Assembly (NCBI RefSeq): GCF_019249725.2
Contig: NZ_CP137559.1
Location: 2,315,501 to 2,379,500, forward strand
Origin: Segatella hominis
GTDB taxonomy: Bacteria; Bacteroidota; Bacteroidia; Bacteroidales; Bacteroidaceae
DNA: 64,000 nt
Direction: 5' to 3'
Below the pieces are notes generated by a model. It was not told the DNA's origin and did no database searches. It saw only the letters and a program-made list of their open reading frames with translations. This document shows positions 26,609-34,868 of the stretch, in pieces; position 1 is the first letter of the stretch, and the number at the start of each line of letters is the position of its first letter. Made by a program: the position numbers and the translations under genes.

Positions 26609-29290
26609 CTACTCCGGCCAAGTATAATCTGGTATGCTGGTTACAGTCGCATTTGGCTCAAGATAAATGTTGCACTTCACAAGAGAGGTGATAATGCCCT
26701 TAGCGTATGTATAGAATGGCATTGATACACTCGTACTAGAAGTAGTCGCTCCTAATTTTCCCCTAGAATCAATGTAATTTATCCTCTCTATATTTTTGTC
26801 AAAGGAAATAAAACGATATCTTATATAAGAAATAACCTTGGTCACTCGTATTACCTGCTTGCCATTTGCCAAATCCATTGGTTGGAGGGTTCCAGCAGCT
26901 AATGTAGCAGGACCATTTTCTATTTTTTCTGCCCAAACCATGGTGGATACATTCTCCAATTCATTATCACGTACAGCGTATGCGGCAGAATAGTAAAGAG
27001 ATGGTTCTTCTGCTACAGTCAGCATATTGGCTATGACACCACCGAGATCTGTATATTGGATTGCCTCCCACAAACGTGGATCTACATAGATGGAAGAGTT
27101 GTCGCCTGGAATCTTATAGATACCATTGTCAGCCAGCATCTTTTTCAAGAGGTCAATCTGCGTCTTGGCGTTTGCGTCCTGCTTATTCTCCAGTGACTTG
27201 ATGGCATCTTCGATAGCAGTCTTCAATTTACCATTGGAAGCAACCACGGAAGCAGTACCATCTGTTATAGCCTTGTTGAGGTCTGCGGTTTGCTTTGTGA
27301 TAGCATCTACGACACCAGCAATGGCCGTGCTGATAACATTGCCGTTCTTGTCGATAGCAGCAACAACTACTTTGCCGTTCTTGTCGATAGCGGTAACGAT
27401 ATCGCCTCCCTGCTTATCTACAGCGTCCTTCAGGCTCTTGAGATTATTCTTCATGCTGCCTTCCATATTGACGATAGCAGTCGTGTTGTCGGCAAGTTTG
27501 ACAGACAATTCACCAGACATCTTATTGATGCTATTCCCCACCGTCTTGAAGCCAGATACTAAGTTCTTGTTGAGATCCTTCAAGGTGGTGTTCAGTGTCT
27601 TCAACTGAGCATTTGCGTTTTGCAACTCAGTGTTGGTACCTTTCAACTGGATGTTGATGGCAGTTAAGCCAAACAAGAGCGTCCTGCCGATCCTCCTTTC
27701 CTCTGCTGTCACCTTTGCCAAACCACTTGAGATGGCGGTGTTGATAGCATCCAACTTAGATTCCAACAAAGCATTCTGACTCGCAAGAGTTGCATTCAAT
27801 GTATTGATGCTACCTACAATCTCTGTTGCTATCAGTTTACCAGACTTCGTGATAGTCATGCGCAGCAACTTACCTTGCTTCTTGATAGCTTCTGTTTGTG
27901 TACCGATGGCATCAGTTTGTGTACCGATGGCTGTGACAATCTTGTTGCCCTTGTCGTCCACGGTCTCGTTCAATTTGTTGAAGCCATTCAAAATAGTCGT
28001 ATTGAGAGTACCCAAACTTGCTTGTGTATTTGTATCTAAGGTCTTGATGGCACCTGTGTTCTTGTCAATCTCCACCTTGATATCTGCCAAACCTGTAGAA
28101 AGAGCTGTGGTGAGTGCTTCAAATCGGCTACTCAAAGATGCAGTTTGGTCGTTGATAGCCTTGGCGAGCTTGTCAGTTTGAGTCACGATTGTTGCACTGA
28201 GAAGTTTCTGCTGCTTGTCAAGTTCCAGACGGAGCAAGTTGCCGTTCTTGTCCAATGCTGTGATGATATTACCACCTGTGGTAGAAATCTCTGTCTTGAT
28301 AGCCTGGAATCCAGAAATCAAAGTTCCGTCAATCTTACCCAAGGACATGTTGATACCATTGAGGCTTACCTGTGTATTCGTGTCGAGCAACGTGATGGCA
28401 CCTGTGTTCTTATCTACGCTGACCACAACATTCTTCAGACCAGTCTCCACTACGGTACTCAAGGCTTTAATGCGCTTGTCCAAAGTGCTGGTTTGGTCAT
28501 TGATGGCAGCGATGAGCTTGGTTGTCTGACCTACGATGGTGGCACTGAGAGCCTCCTGCTGCTTGCCCAATTCAACACGGAGCAAGTTGCCGTTGTTGTC
28601 CAATGCGTAGATGACATCATTGCCTGTCGTAGAAATCTGCTCTTTGAGCAACTTAAAGCCATCTGTTAACGAACCGTTAATCTTTTCAAGGCTTGCGTTT
28701 GTATTCTTATCCAACAAGGTGATGGCGCCTGTATTCTTATCTACGCTGACCTTCACATCGGTAAAGCCAGCCTTCAAGGAAGCGTCCAAGATGGCGAAGC
28801 GCTCCTCCAACGACTTCGTCTGGTCGTTGATGGCCTTCACGATGGCATCCGTTGAGTTCAACAAAGAGGTAGAGAGCAACTTGCCTGTCTCGTCAATCTG
28901 GAGACGCAGCAACTCACCGTTGTTGTTCATGGCAACAACAATGCTCTTGCCCTGTTCGTCAATTTTGCCTGAAAGGGTGGTGAATCCATTGAATATGGAG
29001 GTGTTCACGTCCTTCAATCCTTGCTCTGTCTTCTCGCTGAGTACCTTGATGGCACCCGTGTTGGAGTCAATAGCAAGTTTGATATCTACCATATTGCTCT
29101 TCAGCAGTTGATTGAGGGCATCAAAACGCTCTTGTAAAGTCTTGTTTAGGTTGTTCACAGCATCGACCAACGCTGAATAGTCGTTGATGAATGTGTTTCC
29201 ACCATAGTCCACGTTAGGTTCTAAAACCTCCGTACATGCCGACAGGCTCAAGGCTGCGACAAATAGCATTGGATAAATTTTCTTTTTCAT
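26609..29290 (-). CDS. Giant lipoprotein with long internal repeats
   Basis: 893 aa. MKKKIYPMLFVAALSLSACT contains the lipobox LSAC. From about residue 70 a repeat of roughly 109-116 residues recurs about four times, each starting near '(S/A/E)(V/I)DKNTGAI' and containing 'ALDNNGNLLRVEL' and 'KAINDQT'. Weaker copies follow to about 690. The pattern is alpha-helical, low in aromatics, and suggests a rod or tether. The C-terminal 190 residues ('NGIYKIPGDNSSIYVDPRLW' onward) look globular and unrelated. No enzymatic motif is seen. Partnered with the OmpA-like protein, it may form an envelope-spanning or surface filament; that is inference. Confidence 0.85.
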   Translation of the reverse strand: MKKKIYPMLFVAALSLSACTEVLEPNVDYGGNTFINDYSALVDAVNNLNKTLQERFDALNQLLKSNMVDIKLAIDSNTGAIKVLSEKTEQGLKDVNTSIFNGFTTLSGKIDEQGKSIVVAMNNNGELLRLQIDETGKLLSTSLLNSTDAIVKAINDQTKSLEERFAILDASLKAGFTDVKVSVDKNTGAITLLDKNTNASLEKINGSLTDGFKLLKEQISTTGNDVIYALDNNGNLLRVELGKQQEALSATIVGQTTKLIAAINDQTSTLDKRIKALSTVVETGLKNVVVSVDKNTGAITLLDTNTQVSLNGINMSLGKIDGTLISGFQAIKTEISTTGGNIITALDKNGNLLRLELDKQQKLLSATIVTQTDKLAKAINDQTASLSSRFEALTTALSTGLADIKVEIDKNTGAIKTLDTNTQASLGTLNTTILNGFNKLNETVDDKGNKIVTAIGTQTDAIGTQTEAIKKQGKLLRMTITKSGKLIATEIVGSINTLNATLASQNALLESKLDAINTAISSGLAKVTAEERRIGRTLLFGLTAINIQLKGTNTELQNANAQLKTLNTTLKDLNKNLVSGFKTVGNSINKMSGELSVKLADNTTAIVNMEGSMKNNLKSLKDAVDKQGGDIVTAIDKNGKVVVAAIDKNGNVISTAIAGVVDAITKQTADLNKAITDGTASVVASNGKLKTAIEDAIKSLENKQDANAKTQIDLLKKMLADNGIYKIPGDNSSIYVDPRLWEAIQYTDLGGVIANMLTVAEEPSLYYSAAYAVRDNELENVSTMVWAEKIENGPATLAAGTLQPMDLANGKQVIRVTKVISYIRYRFISFDKNIERINYIDSRGKLGATTSSTSVSMPFYTYAKGIITSLVKCNIYLEPNATVTSIPDYTWPE

Positions 29291-29390
29291 AATCTTTTAG
29301 GTTTAAAACTTCTTTATTTTACTTATACCTTATATAAACATAAAATAACTCACAATTACATTCACATTACCAATATAAAGCAATCAGAAG

Positions 29391-29398
29391 CAAAGTTA
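29391..29398 (-). promoter_or_regulatory. Possible -7 element of the repeat-lipoprotein operon
   Basis: Minus strand TAACTTTG at 29391-29398, about 100 nt upstream of the ATG at 29290. No clear TTTG partner is present. The rest of the 29291-29637 gap holds no ORF or repeat that I can support. Confidence 0.4.
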
Positions 29399-29637
29399 AT
29401 AATCTTTTACTTTTTTGTTGATAACCTTGTCGTGTCATAGTCAACGCTTGCAAATTTATGAAAATAATCTCAAAGTGTGGTGAACGTGAGTTTTTTCTCG
29501 TGAATATCAGTTTTTCCACATGAACGCGCGTTGGATTATACATCTTTTAACTAAATCCGCCTCATATTCACAGAAAAAGCACATTGAAATGTAAGTATTG
29601 GTGTAATTTTTAGTGGTGAGAAATAGCAAAACAACAA

Positions 29638-29665
29638 AAAAAGGTGCGGAGAACACCACACCTTT
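29638..29665 (-). terminator. Terminator of the phosphatase-regulator unit
   Basis: AAAGGTG (29640-29646) pairs with CACCTTT (29659-29665). A T run follows on the minus strand. It lies about 30 nt after the regulator stop. Confidence 0.7.
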
Positions 29666-29694
29666 GTACAAACAAAACAGTTTGTCAAATATCT

Positions 29695-30960
29695 TTATGA
29701 AACATATTCTTCTATCAAACTATAGTCAAAACCCTCCAAACGCTTGCGGGCGTTAGAAAGTGCCCAACGGTTCTTGAATCCACACAGCTCTGCAGCCATG
29801 TCCTGACTCAGATTTGAGTTGGATGTCTCCATCAATCTCTCATAATGTCGAACACGAAAGGCATTTACTAACTTGTAAAAACCCACCTGGGTAATGAAAG
29901 TGCCAGCCAGGGTATGTTTCATCAGGGTAACATCACGAATGACGTCCACTCGCTTCAGACTTGGCTCTAAGTAGCGACGGCTCACGATGGTAAGTACCTC
30001 TTTCTTTACGGCTTCCCAATCCTTCTCTGCCATCTGCTTTAGCAGGGCTTCCTTGTCGATGCCACCCTCCACATCTAAAACTACCTTTTGGCAAGAACTT
30101 ACTTTTTCGTCTGTTTCGGACGAGGCAGAATTTTCAGGTTTAAAATCCTCGTTTCGCCGCATTATATTTTCAAGGCATTCCTTTTCCATACATTCCAGTT
30201 CCTCTTTCACCAAAGGAGAGCGTATGGCTTTGTTGGGATGGAGAATCTGGCAAAGAAAAAACACCATGAACACAGCCATGAGGATATTTACCCCCATATA
30301 GACCTCGCGACTTTCCGAAAGAAAGACTATCCACATGATAGTAAAACCTATGAGTGGAAGCCTAAATACTTTCTTGGCAAAAGCATAAGGAAAGTCATCT
30401 TCATTGGAATAATTCTGTATGTTGAAATTATCCAATTTACGACTTAACCACCAACATTCTCTCATAAAGCCGTAGGATAGTAAAAGGCTTATGCCGCCCA
30501 ATCCATATTCCCATTCCTTTTGATAGGGGGTAAAGACATCTCCATTACGAAACGTTACAAAGAAAAACATCACAATCAAAAGAAGAAAGGGCAAGATGAA
30601 GAGTAGGTTGTAGAGGGCTTTCTTATTCAAGTCTTGTATATTGCATATAGTGTTCATTCGAAAATATCGGAAGAACAAAACTGCAAAGCAGATAGGGTAA
30701 AAGATGATTCCGAAACTTCGTGCGAAAAACCAAGCGTCAGGATCTGATGGGCATAGCACATATGGAAACTGTAAGACTACAGCTCCATAAAAGAAGGTTA
30801 CTTGGCGGCGTGCAGGGTAGAAGTAGTCGCCTTGTTCACTATAAGGATGGCACATGTGGCGCCATCTGATGATGGCACCGAACACACCTGATAAAATATA
30901 AGTGAAGCAAGCCAAGGAATAGTAAATCTCCGGGCTTGCAAAACAAGTAGATAGTTCCAT
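29695..30960 (-). CDS. Membrane-anchored AraC-like regulator
   Basis: 421 aa. The first 250 residues contain about six to seven hydrophobic segments (for example 'IIFYPICFAVLFFRYF', 'LLFILPFLLLIVMFFFVTF', 'ILMAVFMVFFLCQIL'). An acidic linker follows, then a C-terminal two-HTH AraC-type region (about 335-415, 'FYKLVNAFRVRHYERLMETS' and 'AAELCGFKNRWALSNARKRL'). The design suggests sensing at the inner membrane coupled to DNA binding. It sits 21 nt downstream of the phosphatase and just upstream of the repeat-lipoprotein/OmpA operon, which is a plausible target. The AraC part is divergent from the textbook motif. Confidence 0.8.
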   Translation of the reverse strand: MELSTCFASPEIYYSLACFTYILSGVFGAIIRWRHMCHPYSEQGDYFYPARRQVTFFYGAVVLQFPYVLCPSDPDAWFFARSFGIIFYPICFAVLFFRYFRMNTICNIQDLNKKALYNLLFILPFLLLIVMFFFVTFRNGDVFTPYQKEWEYGLGGISLLLSYGFMRECWWLSRKLDNFNIQNYSNEDDFPYAFAKKVFRLPLIGFTIMWIVFLSESREVYMGVNILMAVFMVFFLCQILHPNKAIRSPLVKEELECMEKECLENIMRRNEDFKPENSASSETDEKVSSCQKVVLDVEGGIDKEALLKQMAEKDWEAVKKEVLTIVSRRYLEPSLKRVDVIRDVTLMKHTLAGTFITQVGFYKLVNAFRVRHYERLMETSNSNLSQDMAAELCGFKNRWALSNARKRLEGFDYSLIEEYVS

Positions 30961-30981
30961 ATGTTATAATCTCTCCTATTT

Positions 30982-32301
30982 CTATCTAATGATTTTCTTG
31001 TCGTCTCTTTGCATTGGATAAGAGTCCAGCTTTTTCATGCAATATGCCTTAAAATCATTCCAATGATAATAAGGAGCCACATCACTCTTGATAGGCAAGG
31101 TAGCCTCATCCTCATTCAGAAGGACCTTCACCAAGATATCATTCGGCTTCTTCTGATTGCGATAGAAGACAAACTGCAGGTTGGTTGCCATCGGAGTAAT
31201 CTTATAATCAAACCACATTTTGGCAATATTCTCAGGATCCTTGATAAGCGCACCATAACCATTCAGGTTGAGCAGACAGGTAAGCGGAGTCACCATCGTA
31301 TCATGACCATATCTCAGCGTAGCGCCCGGATGCTGGAGAGCGATGCAACTGTCAGCCTTCTCGATGATATTTCTCAAGAGATTGCGCTGAGAATAAGGCT
31401 GTTCGGCACCAGTATAAGGAGAATATCCGTATGACATCTGCCACCAGGAATTGCTTACCACCCAATTCTGATAGATTTCCTCCTCATTGAAGAGGTCGTA
31501 GAGAGAAACCTTGCCACGCAGTTCAGTACCCTGGATAGCCCCAGCCATCTCAAAGAGTTTCCAGTTGAGGTCGCGCGGATTGATATTCTGCTTCACCCAG
31601 TACGGATCGTTGAAGAGTTCCTTCATCACGCGGTCATAGCAGTCGTGCTTCTTGGTAAATTCCTCCTGCACCGTCTTTCTTCCGATACAATTCTTCAAAC
31701 TGTCCAGTCGCTTATCCGACAGGTTCATATAATACATATCGTGATAACTGGCATCATGGAAGATATGGAGTTGAGGATTCATGCGAAGCATCTGCTGCAG
31801 ACCGTTTTCCATCGAGAGAATGCATCGGATAACAACGGTACTTCTCGCCTCGATATTGGTTTTACCTGCAAAAATCTCCGGGAATCGCTCCATCATTCTC
31901 TTGGTAATTCCCTGATGCTGGATAGCTCCGAGCGGCGTCAGTTCGCCATCCCTACCCTTAGCATCATCACGTATCAGTTTAACTTTTTCCAATGTTTCCT
32001 CACCCTTGGCAGTCAGTTTACCCTCCTGCTTCGCCTTGAGCAAAGAAAAGTAAGGCACATCGTAGGCCTTATTTCCTATCATATAGCGTGAGCCATGGCG
32101 ACCATAGTGACTCAGATAGAATGGTTTGTATCCCTTAGGAGCAGGAGTAAGTTGCTTCTGAGGACCACGATAAGCCACATAGTTACTTGCAGAGAGCGTA
32201 ATATCCCTCTTGAAATCCTCCTGTGGAGTCTGCGCCAAGGCACTGTTTCCTGCCAGCAATACCGCAGCAAACAGCAATACTTTTTTCATTTCGTTTTTCA
32301 T
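30982..32301 (-). CDS. Histidine-type phosphatase (acid phosphatase/phytase-like)
   Basis: 439 aa with signal peptide (MKKVLLFAAVLLAGNSALAQ after an optional four-residue extension, so the ATG at 32289 is an alternative start). 'YLSHYGRHGSRYMIGNKAYD' carries the RHGxR phosphohistidine signature. 'LRYGHDTMVTPL' near residue 330 supplies the HD proton-donor motif. These define branch 2 histidine phosphatases, which remove phosphate from phytate, sugar phosphates or similar. Periplasmic location is expected; the substrate is unknown. The promoter is at 32417-32448, and the gene is probably co-transcribed with the downstream regulator. Confidence 0.9.
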   Translation of the reverse strand: MKNEMKKVLLFAAVLLAGNSALAQTPQEDFKRDITLSASNYVAYRGPQKQLTPAPKGYKPFYLSHYGRHGSRYMIGNKAYDVPYFSLLKAKQEGKLTAKGEETLEKVKLIRDDAKGRDGELTPLGAIQHQGITKRMMERFPEIFAGKTNIEARSTVVIRCILSMENGLQQMLRMNPQLHIFHDASYHDMYYMNLSDKRLDSLKNCIGRKTVQEEFTKKHDCYDRVMKELFNDPYWVKQNINPRDLNWKLFEMAGAIQGTELRGKVSLYDLFNEEEIYQNWVVSNSWWQMSYGYSPYTGAEQPYSQRNLLRNIIEKADSCIALQHPGATLRYGHDTMVTPLTCLLNLNGYGALIKDPENIAKMWFDYKITPMATNLQFVFYRNQKKPNDILVKVLLNEDEATLPIKSDVAPYYHWNDFKAYCMKKLDSYPMQRDDKKIIR

Positions 32302-32416
32302 TCTTTATCTGTATATTTTTATTTCAGGCATTTAGCCCAACATCGATTTCTTCAGAGAACATGAGTGCCGAATTCAGCCGCATCGGTTAAAAGACTTACA
32401 TCTTCTTCTCAGCCTG

Positions 32417-32448
32417 CAAAAATAGTAAAAATTCAGCAAAAAAGCAAG
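32417..32448 (-). promoter_or_regulatory. Predicted promoter of the phosphatase unit
   Basis: Minus strand CTTG (32445-32448), 20 nt, TATTTTTG (32417-32424). Confidence 0.6.
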
Positions 32449-32498
32449 TAACTTCAAAGTTTTTTATATTTTTCTTCTTTTAATTGAAATATAAGTTG

Positions 32499-32506
32499 TA
32501 TCTTTG
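32499..32506 (+). promoter_or_regulatory. -7 element of tRNA-Leu
   Basis: TATCTTTG, 11 nt upstream of the mature tRNA. The -33 region is only T-rich. Confidence 0.6.
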
Positions 32507-32517
32507 CAGCCACAAAT

Positions 32518-32599
32518 GCGCTTGTGGCGAAATTGGTAGACGCGCTAGACTTAGGATCTAGTGGTTCAGGCCGTGTAGGTTCGAGTCCTATCAGGCGCA
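32518..32599 (+). tRNA. tRNA-Leu (anticodon TAG)
   Basis: The acceptor GCGCTTG pairs with CAGGCGC plus discriminator A. The D-loop GTGGCGAAATTGGTAGAC is of leucine type. The anticodon stem CTAGA/TCTAG presents TAG. A class II variable arm is present, as is the T-arm GGTTCGAGTCC. The total is 82 nt and CCA is not encoded. The gene marks the left border of the accessory island. Confidence 0.97.
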
Positions 32600-32608
32600 C
32601 TGAAGAAA

Positions 32609-32645
32609 ATCCTAACTGCTTGATAATAAGCGGTTAGGATTTTTT
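32609..32645 (+). terminator. Terminator of tRNA-Leu
   Basis: ATCCTAAC (32609-32616) pairs with GTTAGGAT (32633-32640), followed by five T. Its T tract is where the island's direct repeat begins. Confidence 0.8.
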
Positions 32646-32744
32646 CTTTTCTATTTTTGGCAACATTTTGGCAACATATTTCAATGCTAATCTATAGTAA
32701 CAGCCAAAAGCAAGGTATCATTTTACATACTTTCACACTATTTC
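32641..32744. repeat. Island direct repeat, left copy (104 bp)
   Basis: It matches 58451-58554 with a single G/A difference. It contains the internal doublet TTTTGGCAACATTTTGGCAAC. It starts in the T run of the tRNA-Leu terminator. Likely an attachment-type or duplication boundary; no integrase is recognised beside it. Confidence 0.9.
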
Positions 32745-32870
32745 ATGCCATTTAGTAACGCTCTTTTAATACGAATATTCTTCTAACCTATTTAAACAAA
32801 AACTAAATGAGGTATTCATCCATGTTTGTCCACGTTTTGCCAAAATGATACAACTGAACAAATATTATTG

Positions 32871-32878
32871 TATCTTTG
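32871..32878 (+). promoter_or_regulatory. -7 element of the island lipoprotein
   Basis: TATCTTTG, 36 nt upstream of the ATG at 32915. No matching -33 box is obvious. The stretch 32745-32870 otherwise holds nothing that I can name. Confidence 0.5.
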
Positions 32879-32914
32879 CATTCTAGAAATGTTCAACTCT
32901 AAAATATATAAGTA

Positions 32915-33559
32915 ATGAAGAAACTAGGAAATCTTTTATGTACAGCCATAGCCTTAATAGCTATGACTTCATGTGGTGCTTTCAAAAGCTATGTAGCAGA
33001 CTATTCTATTGGATTAAAAACTGTAGAGAGTCCTGCTAATGCAAAACAGCAGTTTGGAGATACTAAGGTAGTAAACTTCCAGGATGGAACAACCAACAAG
33101 TATCGTTATGAAGATGATTATATTAATATCGTATGGTATGTTGGCTCCAAACAGTTTAATTTTGATTTAACCAACAAGTCCGGACATACCCTTAAAATTA
33201 ATTGGGATGATATAAGCTATGTTGATTACAAAGGCCAAACTGGTCGAGTAATGCACTCTGGTGTGAAATACAATGAGCGCAACAACAGTCAACCAGCCTC
33301 TACAGTACCTAAAGGTGCAAGTTTATCAGACCTACTCTTACCTACAGACAACGTCTATTTCGTATCTGGTCAATATGGAGGATGGAGAGAAAAGTACTTG
33401 ATACCATGCGTTTATAACGATGCTGCCACAAGAGATGCACAAGCTTCATCATATGTAGGCAAGACTATGACTATCATGATGCCAATCATGATAGAGAATG
33501 TACAGAATGATTATACCTTTACATTCAGCATTGACAAACTATTAAATAATTCTAAGTAG
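32915..33559 (+). CDS. Lipoprotein of unknown function
   Basis: 214 aa. MKKLGNLLCTAIALIAMTSC has the lipobox MTSC. The mature part begins GAFKSYVADYSIG and appears all-beta ('YINIVWYVGSKQFNFDLTNK', 'GHTLKINWDDISYVDYKG'). I do not recognise a family. It is a single gene with its own -7 element and a bidirectional terminator after it, facing the large minus-strand operon. It lies inside the direct-repeat boundaries, so it may be cargo, but nothing ties it to the defence genes. Confidence 0.8.
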   Translation: MKKLGNLLCTAIALIAMTSCGAFKSYVADYSIGLKTVESPANAKQQFGDTKVVNFQDGTTNKYRYEDDYINIVWYVGSKQFNFDLTNKSGHTLKINWDDISYVDYKGQTGRVMHSGVKYNERNNSQPASTVPKGASLSDLLLPTDNVYFVSGQYGGWREKYLIPCVYNDAATRDAQASSYVGKTMTIMMPIMIENVQNDYTFTFSIDKLLNNSK

Positions 33560-33576
33560 TTCCACAAACTGTATAA

Positions 33577-33620
33577 CAAAAACAAAGCCATCTGTTCAAA
33601 CAGATGACTTTGTTTTTGTT
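33577..33620. terminator. Bidirectional terminator between the lipoprotein and the defence operon
   Basis: ACAAAAACAAAG (33577-33588) pairs with CTTTGTTTTTGT (33609-33620). An inner stem CATCTG/CAGATG adds to it. It ends both converging transcripts. Confidence 0.85.
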
Positions 33621-33630
33621 TATTGCATTT

Positions 33631-34182
33631 TCAACTATTAACAATCTCTATAACTTTGATCTCTCCATTAGTTCTATAATTGCCAACATTTAACCCTCTA
33701 AGCACTTTATTCGCCTCCAGGATATCACCCTTTTTTATTTTACAAACAAAAAGAATATCCCCTTCTTTCAAACTGCTATTCTGGGTTGAAGTAACTTTAA
33801 GAACGTTTTGCCCATCTATTGCACATACTTCAAAGTTCACAACTCGGTTCAAATACTGAATCATTATTCTCGTACCAACCTCTAAGGCATTGATATAGAC
33901 AGTTTCATCTTTATATCCCCATTCACTATCTAGCATCTTTGAAGAAGAATAAATGTCCCAAGATTTGTACCCCATATACAATGCTATTGTATTAAGAGTG
34001 TACTCGCTCGTTTTTCTCTCATCATTGATGTAATTAAATAGGCGCTTTAGGGTTGTTACGCCAATAGTTCGTCCAGTATCCTTATATATATAAGATGATA
34101 ACAGACCAAAATCTACGGCCTTATCAAACATAAGTCCAGACTTTCTTTTAATATCATCAATTATAGTATCATTTAATATCAT
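33631..34182 (-). CDS. Bacteroidota-specific HTH-like small regulator, last gene of the defence operon
   Basis: 183 aa. The first 80 residues ('FDKAVDFGLLSSYIYKDTGR', 'IGVTTLKRLFNYI', 'TLNTIALYMGYKSWDIYSS') match a helical domain common in Bacteroidota that resembles an HTH. The rest ('VGTRIMIQYLNRVVNFEV', 'SSLKEGDILFVCKIKKGDIL') is a beta domain found with it. The role is uncharacterised; DNA binding is inferred only from the HTH-like pattern. It overlaps the PP2C gene by 4 nt (ATGA), so it belongs to the operon. Relatives occur singly in many genomes, so it may be a modulator rather than a core part. Confidence 0.8.
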   Translation of the reverse strand: MILNDTIIDDIKRKSGLMFDKAVDFGLLSSYIYKDTGRTIGVTTLKRLFNYINDERKTSEYTLNTIALYMGYKSWDIYSSSKMLDSEWGYKDETVYINALEVGTRIMIQYLNRVVNFEVCAIDGQNVLKVTSTQNSSLKEGDILFVCKIKKGDILEANKVLRGLNVGNYRTNGEIKVIEIVNS

Positions 34183-34865
34183 ACTTCAATCTTTATGAAT
34201 GAAAAATTATCAGAAACACGAGGAGCAAATGAATCAAAATCATCCTTCTTGTTTTCATTATAATCCACTACTCTTGTCATGTCAAGTTCTTTATGAAGTC
34301 CATCCGTACAAAGGATAAAAATATCACCTTTTTCGATTTTGACTTTACGTATAGGAGCAACATCTACCGGAACATCGCCCATTATAGACTTTGTGACAAC
34401 AGAAGCATACTTATCATAACTTGATGGTACAAGACTCCTTATCTTAGCTAATTCATTTATGACAGAATGGTCTTCCGTGCGATAGACTTCTTTACCATCC
34501 CTATACATATATATACGACTATCACCCAACCATGACAGATATGCATACCCCTTAGTAATAAAGAGAACAGTTACAACACATCCCATCTTTGAGACACCAA
34601 GCGCTATACGTTTCAGCATAAGTGCATCGTTAGCAAATGAAATAGCTTCCTTCAACAAAATGGCAGGTTCAAAACTTGTATAGTTTAATTCGATAAAGTC
34701 TAGCAAAGCGTCACCAACTACCTTCGACGCCATAGCACCTTCAGAATAGCCTCCCATGCCATCAGCAACAACAAATGCACAAGATTCTTCAGAAAGAGAA
34801 CCATGAACAACATAGTCCTGGTTCTCTTCCCTACTACCTTTGTTTGTATATTCAAATACCTTCAT
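34179..34865 (-). CDS. PP2C-family serine/threonine phosphatase
   Basis: 228 aa. PP2C metal-binding motifs are all present: 'NKGSREENQDYV' (about 9-20), 'VVADGMGGYSEGAMAS' (about 32-47), 'SWLGDSRIYMYRDG' (about 110-123), 'EDHSVINELAKIRSL' and 'ILCTDGLHKELD' (about 183-194). It should remove phosphate from Ser/Thr residues. It starts 3 nt after the HerA-like gene stop. The operon also encodes a Ser/Thr kinase (41907-46025), so kinase and phosphatase probably act on the same proteins and set the system's on/off state. Confidence 0.94.
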   Translation of the reverse strand: MKVFEYTNKGSREENQDYVVHGSLSEESCAFVVADGMGGYSEGAMASKVVGDALLDFIELNYTSFEPAILLKEAISFANDALMLKRIALGVSKMGCVVTVLFITKGYAYLSWLGDSRIYMYRDGKEVYRTEDHSVINELAKIRSLVPSSYDKYASVVTKSIMGDVPVDVAPIRKVKIEKGDIFILCTDGLHKELDMTRVVDYNENKKDDFDSFAPRVSDNFSFIKIEV

Positions 34866-34868
34866 ATA

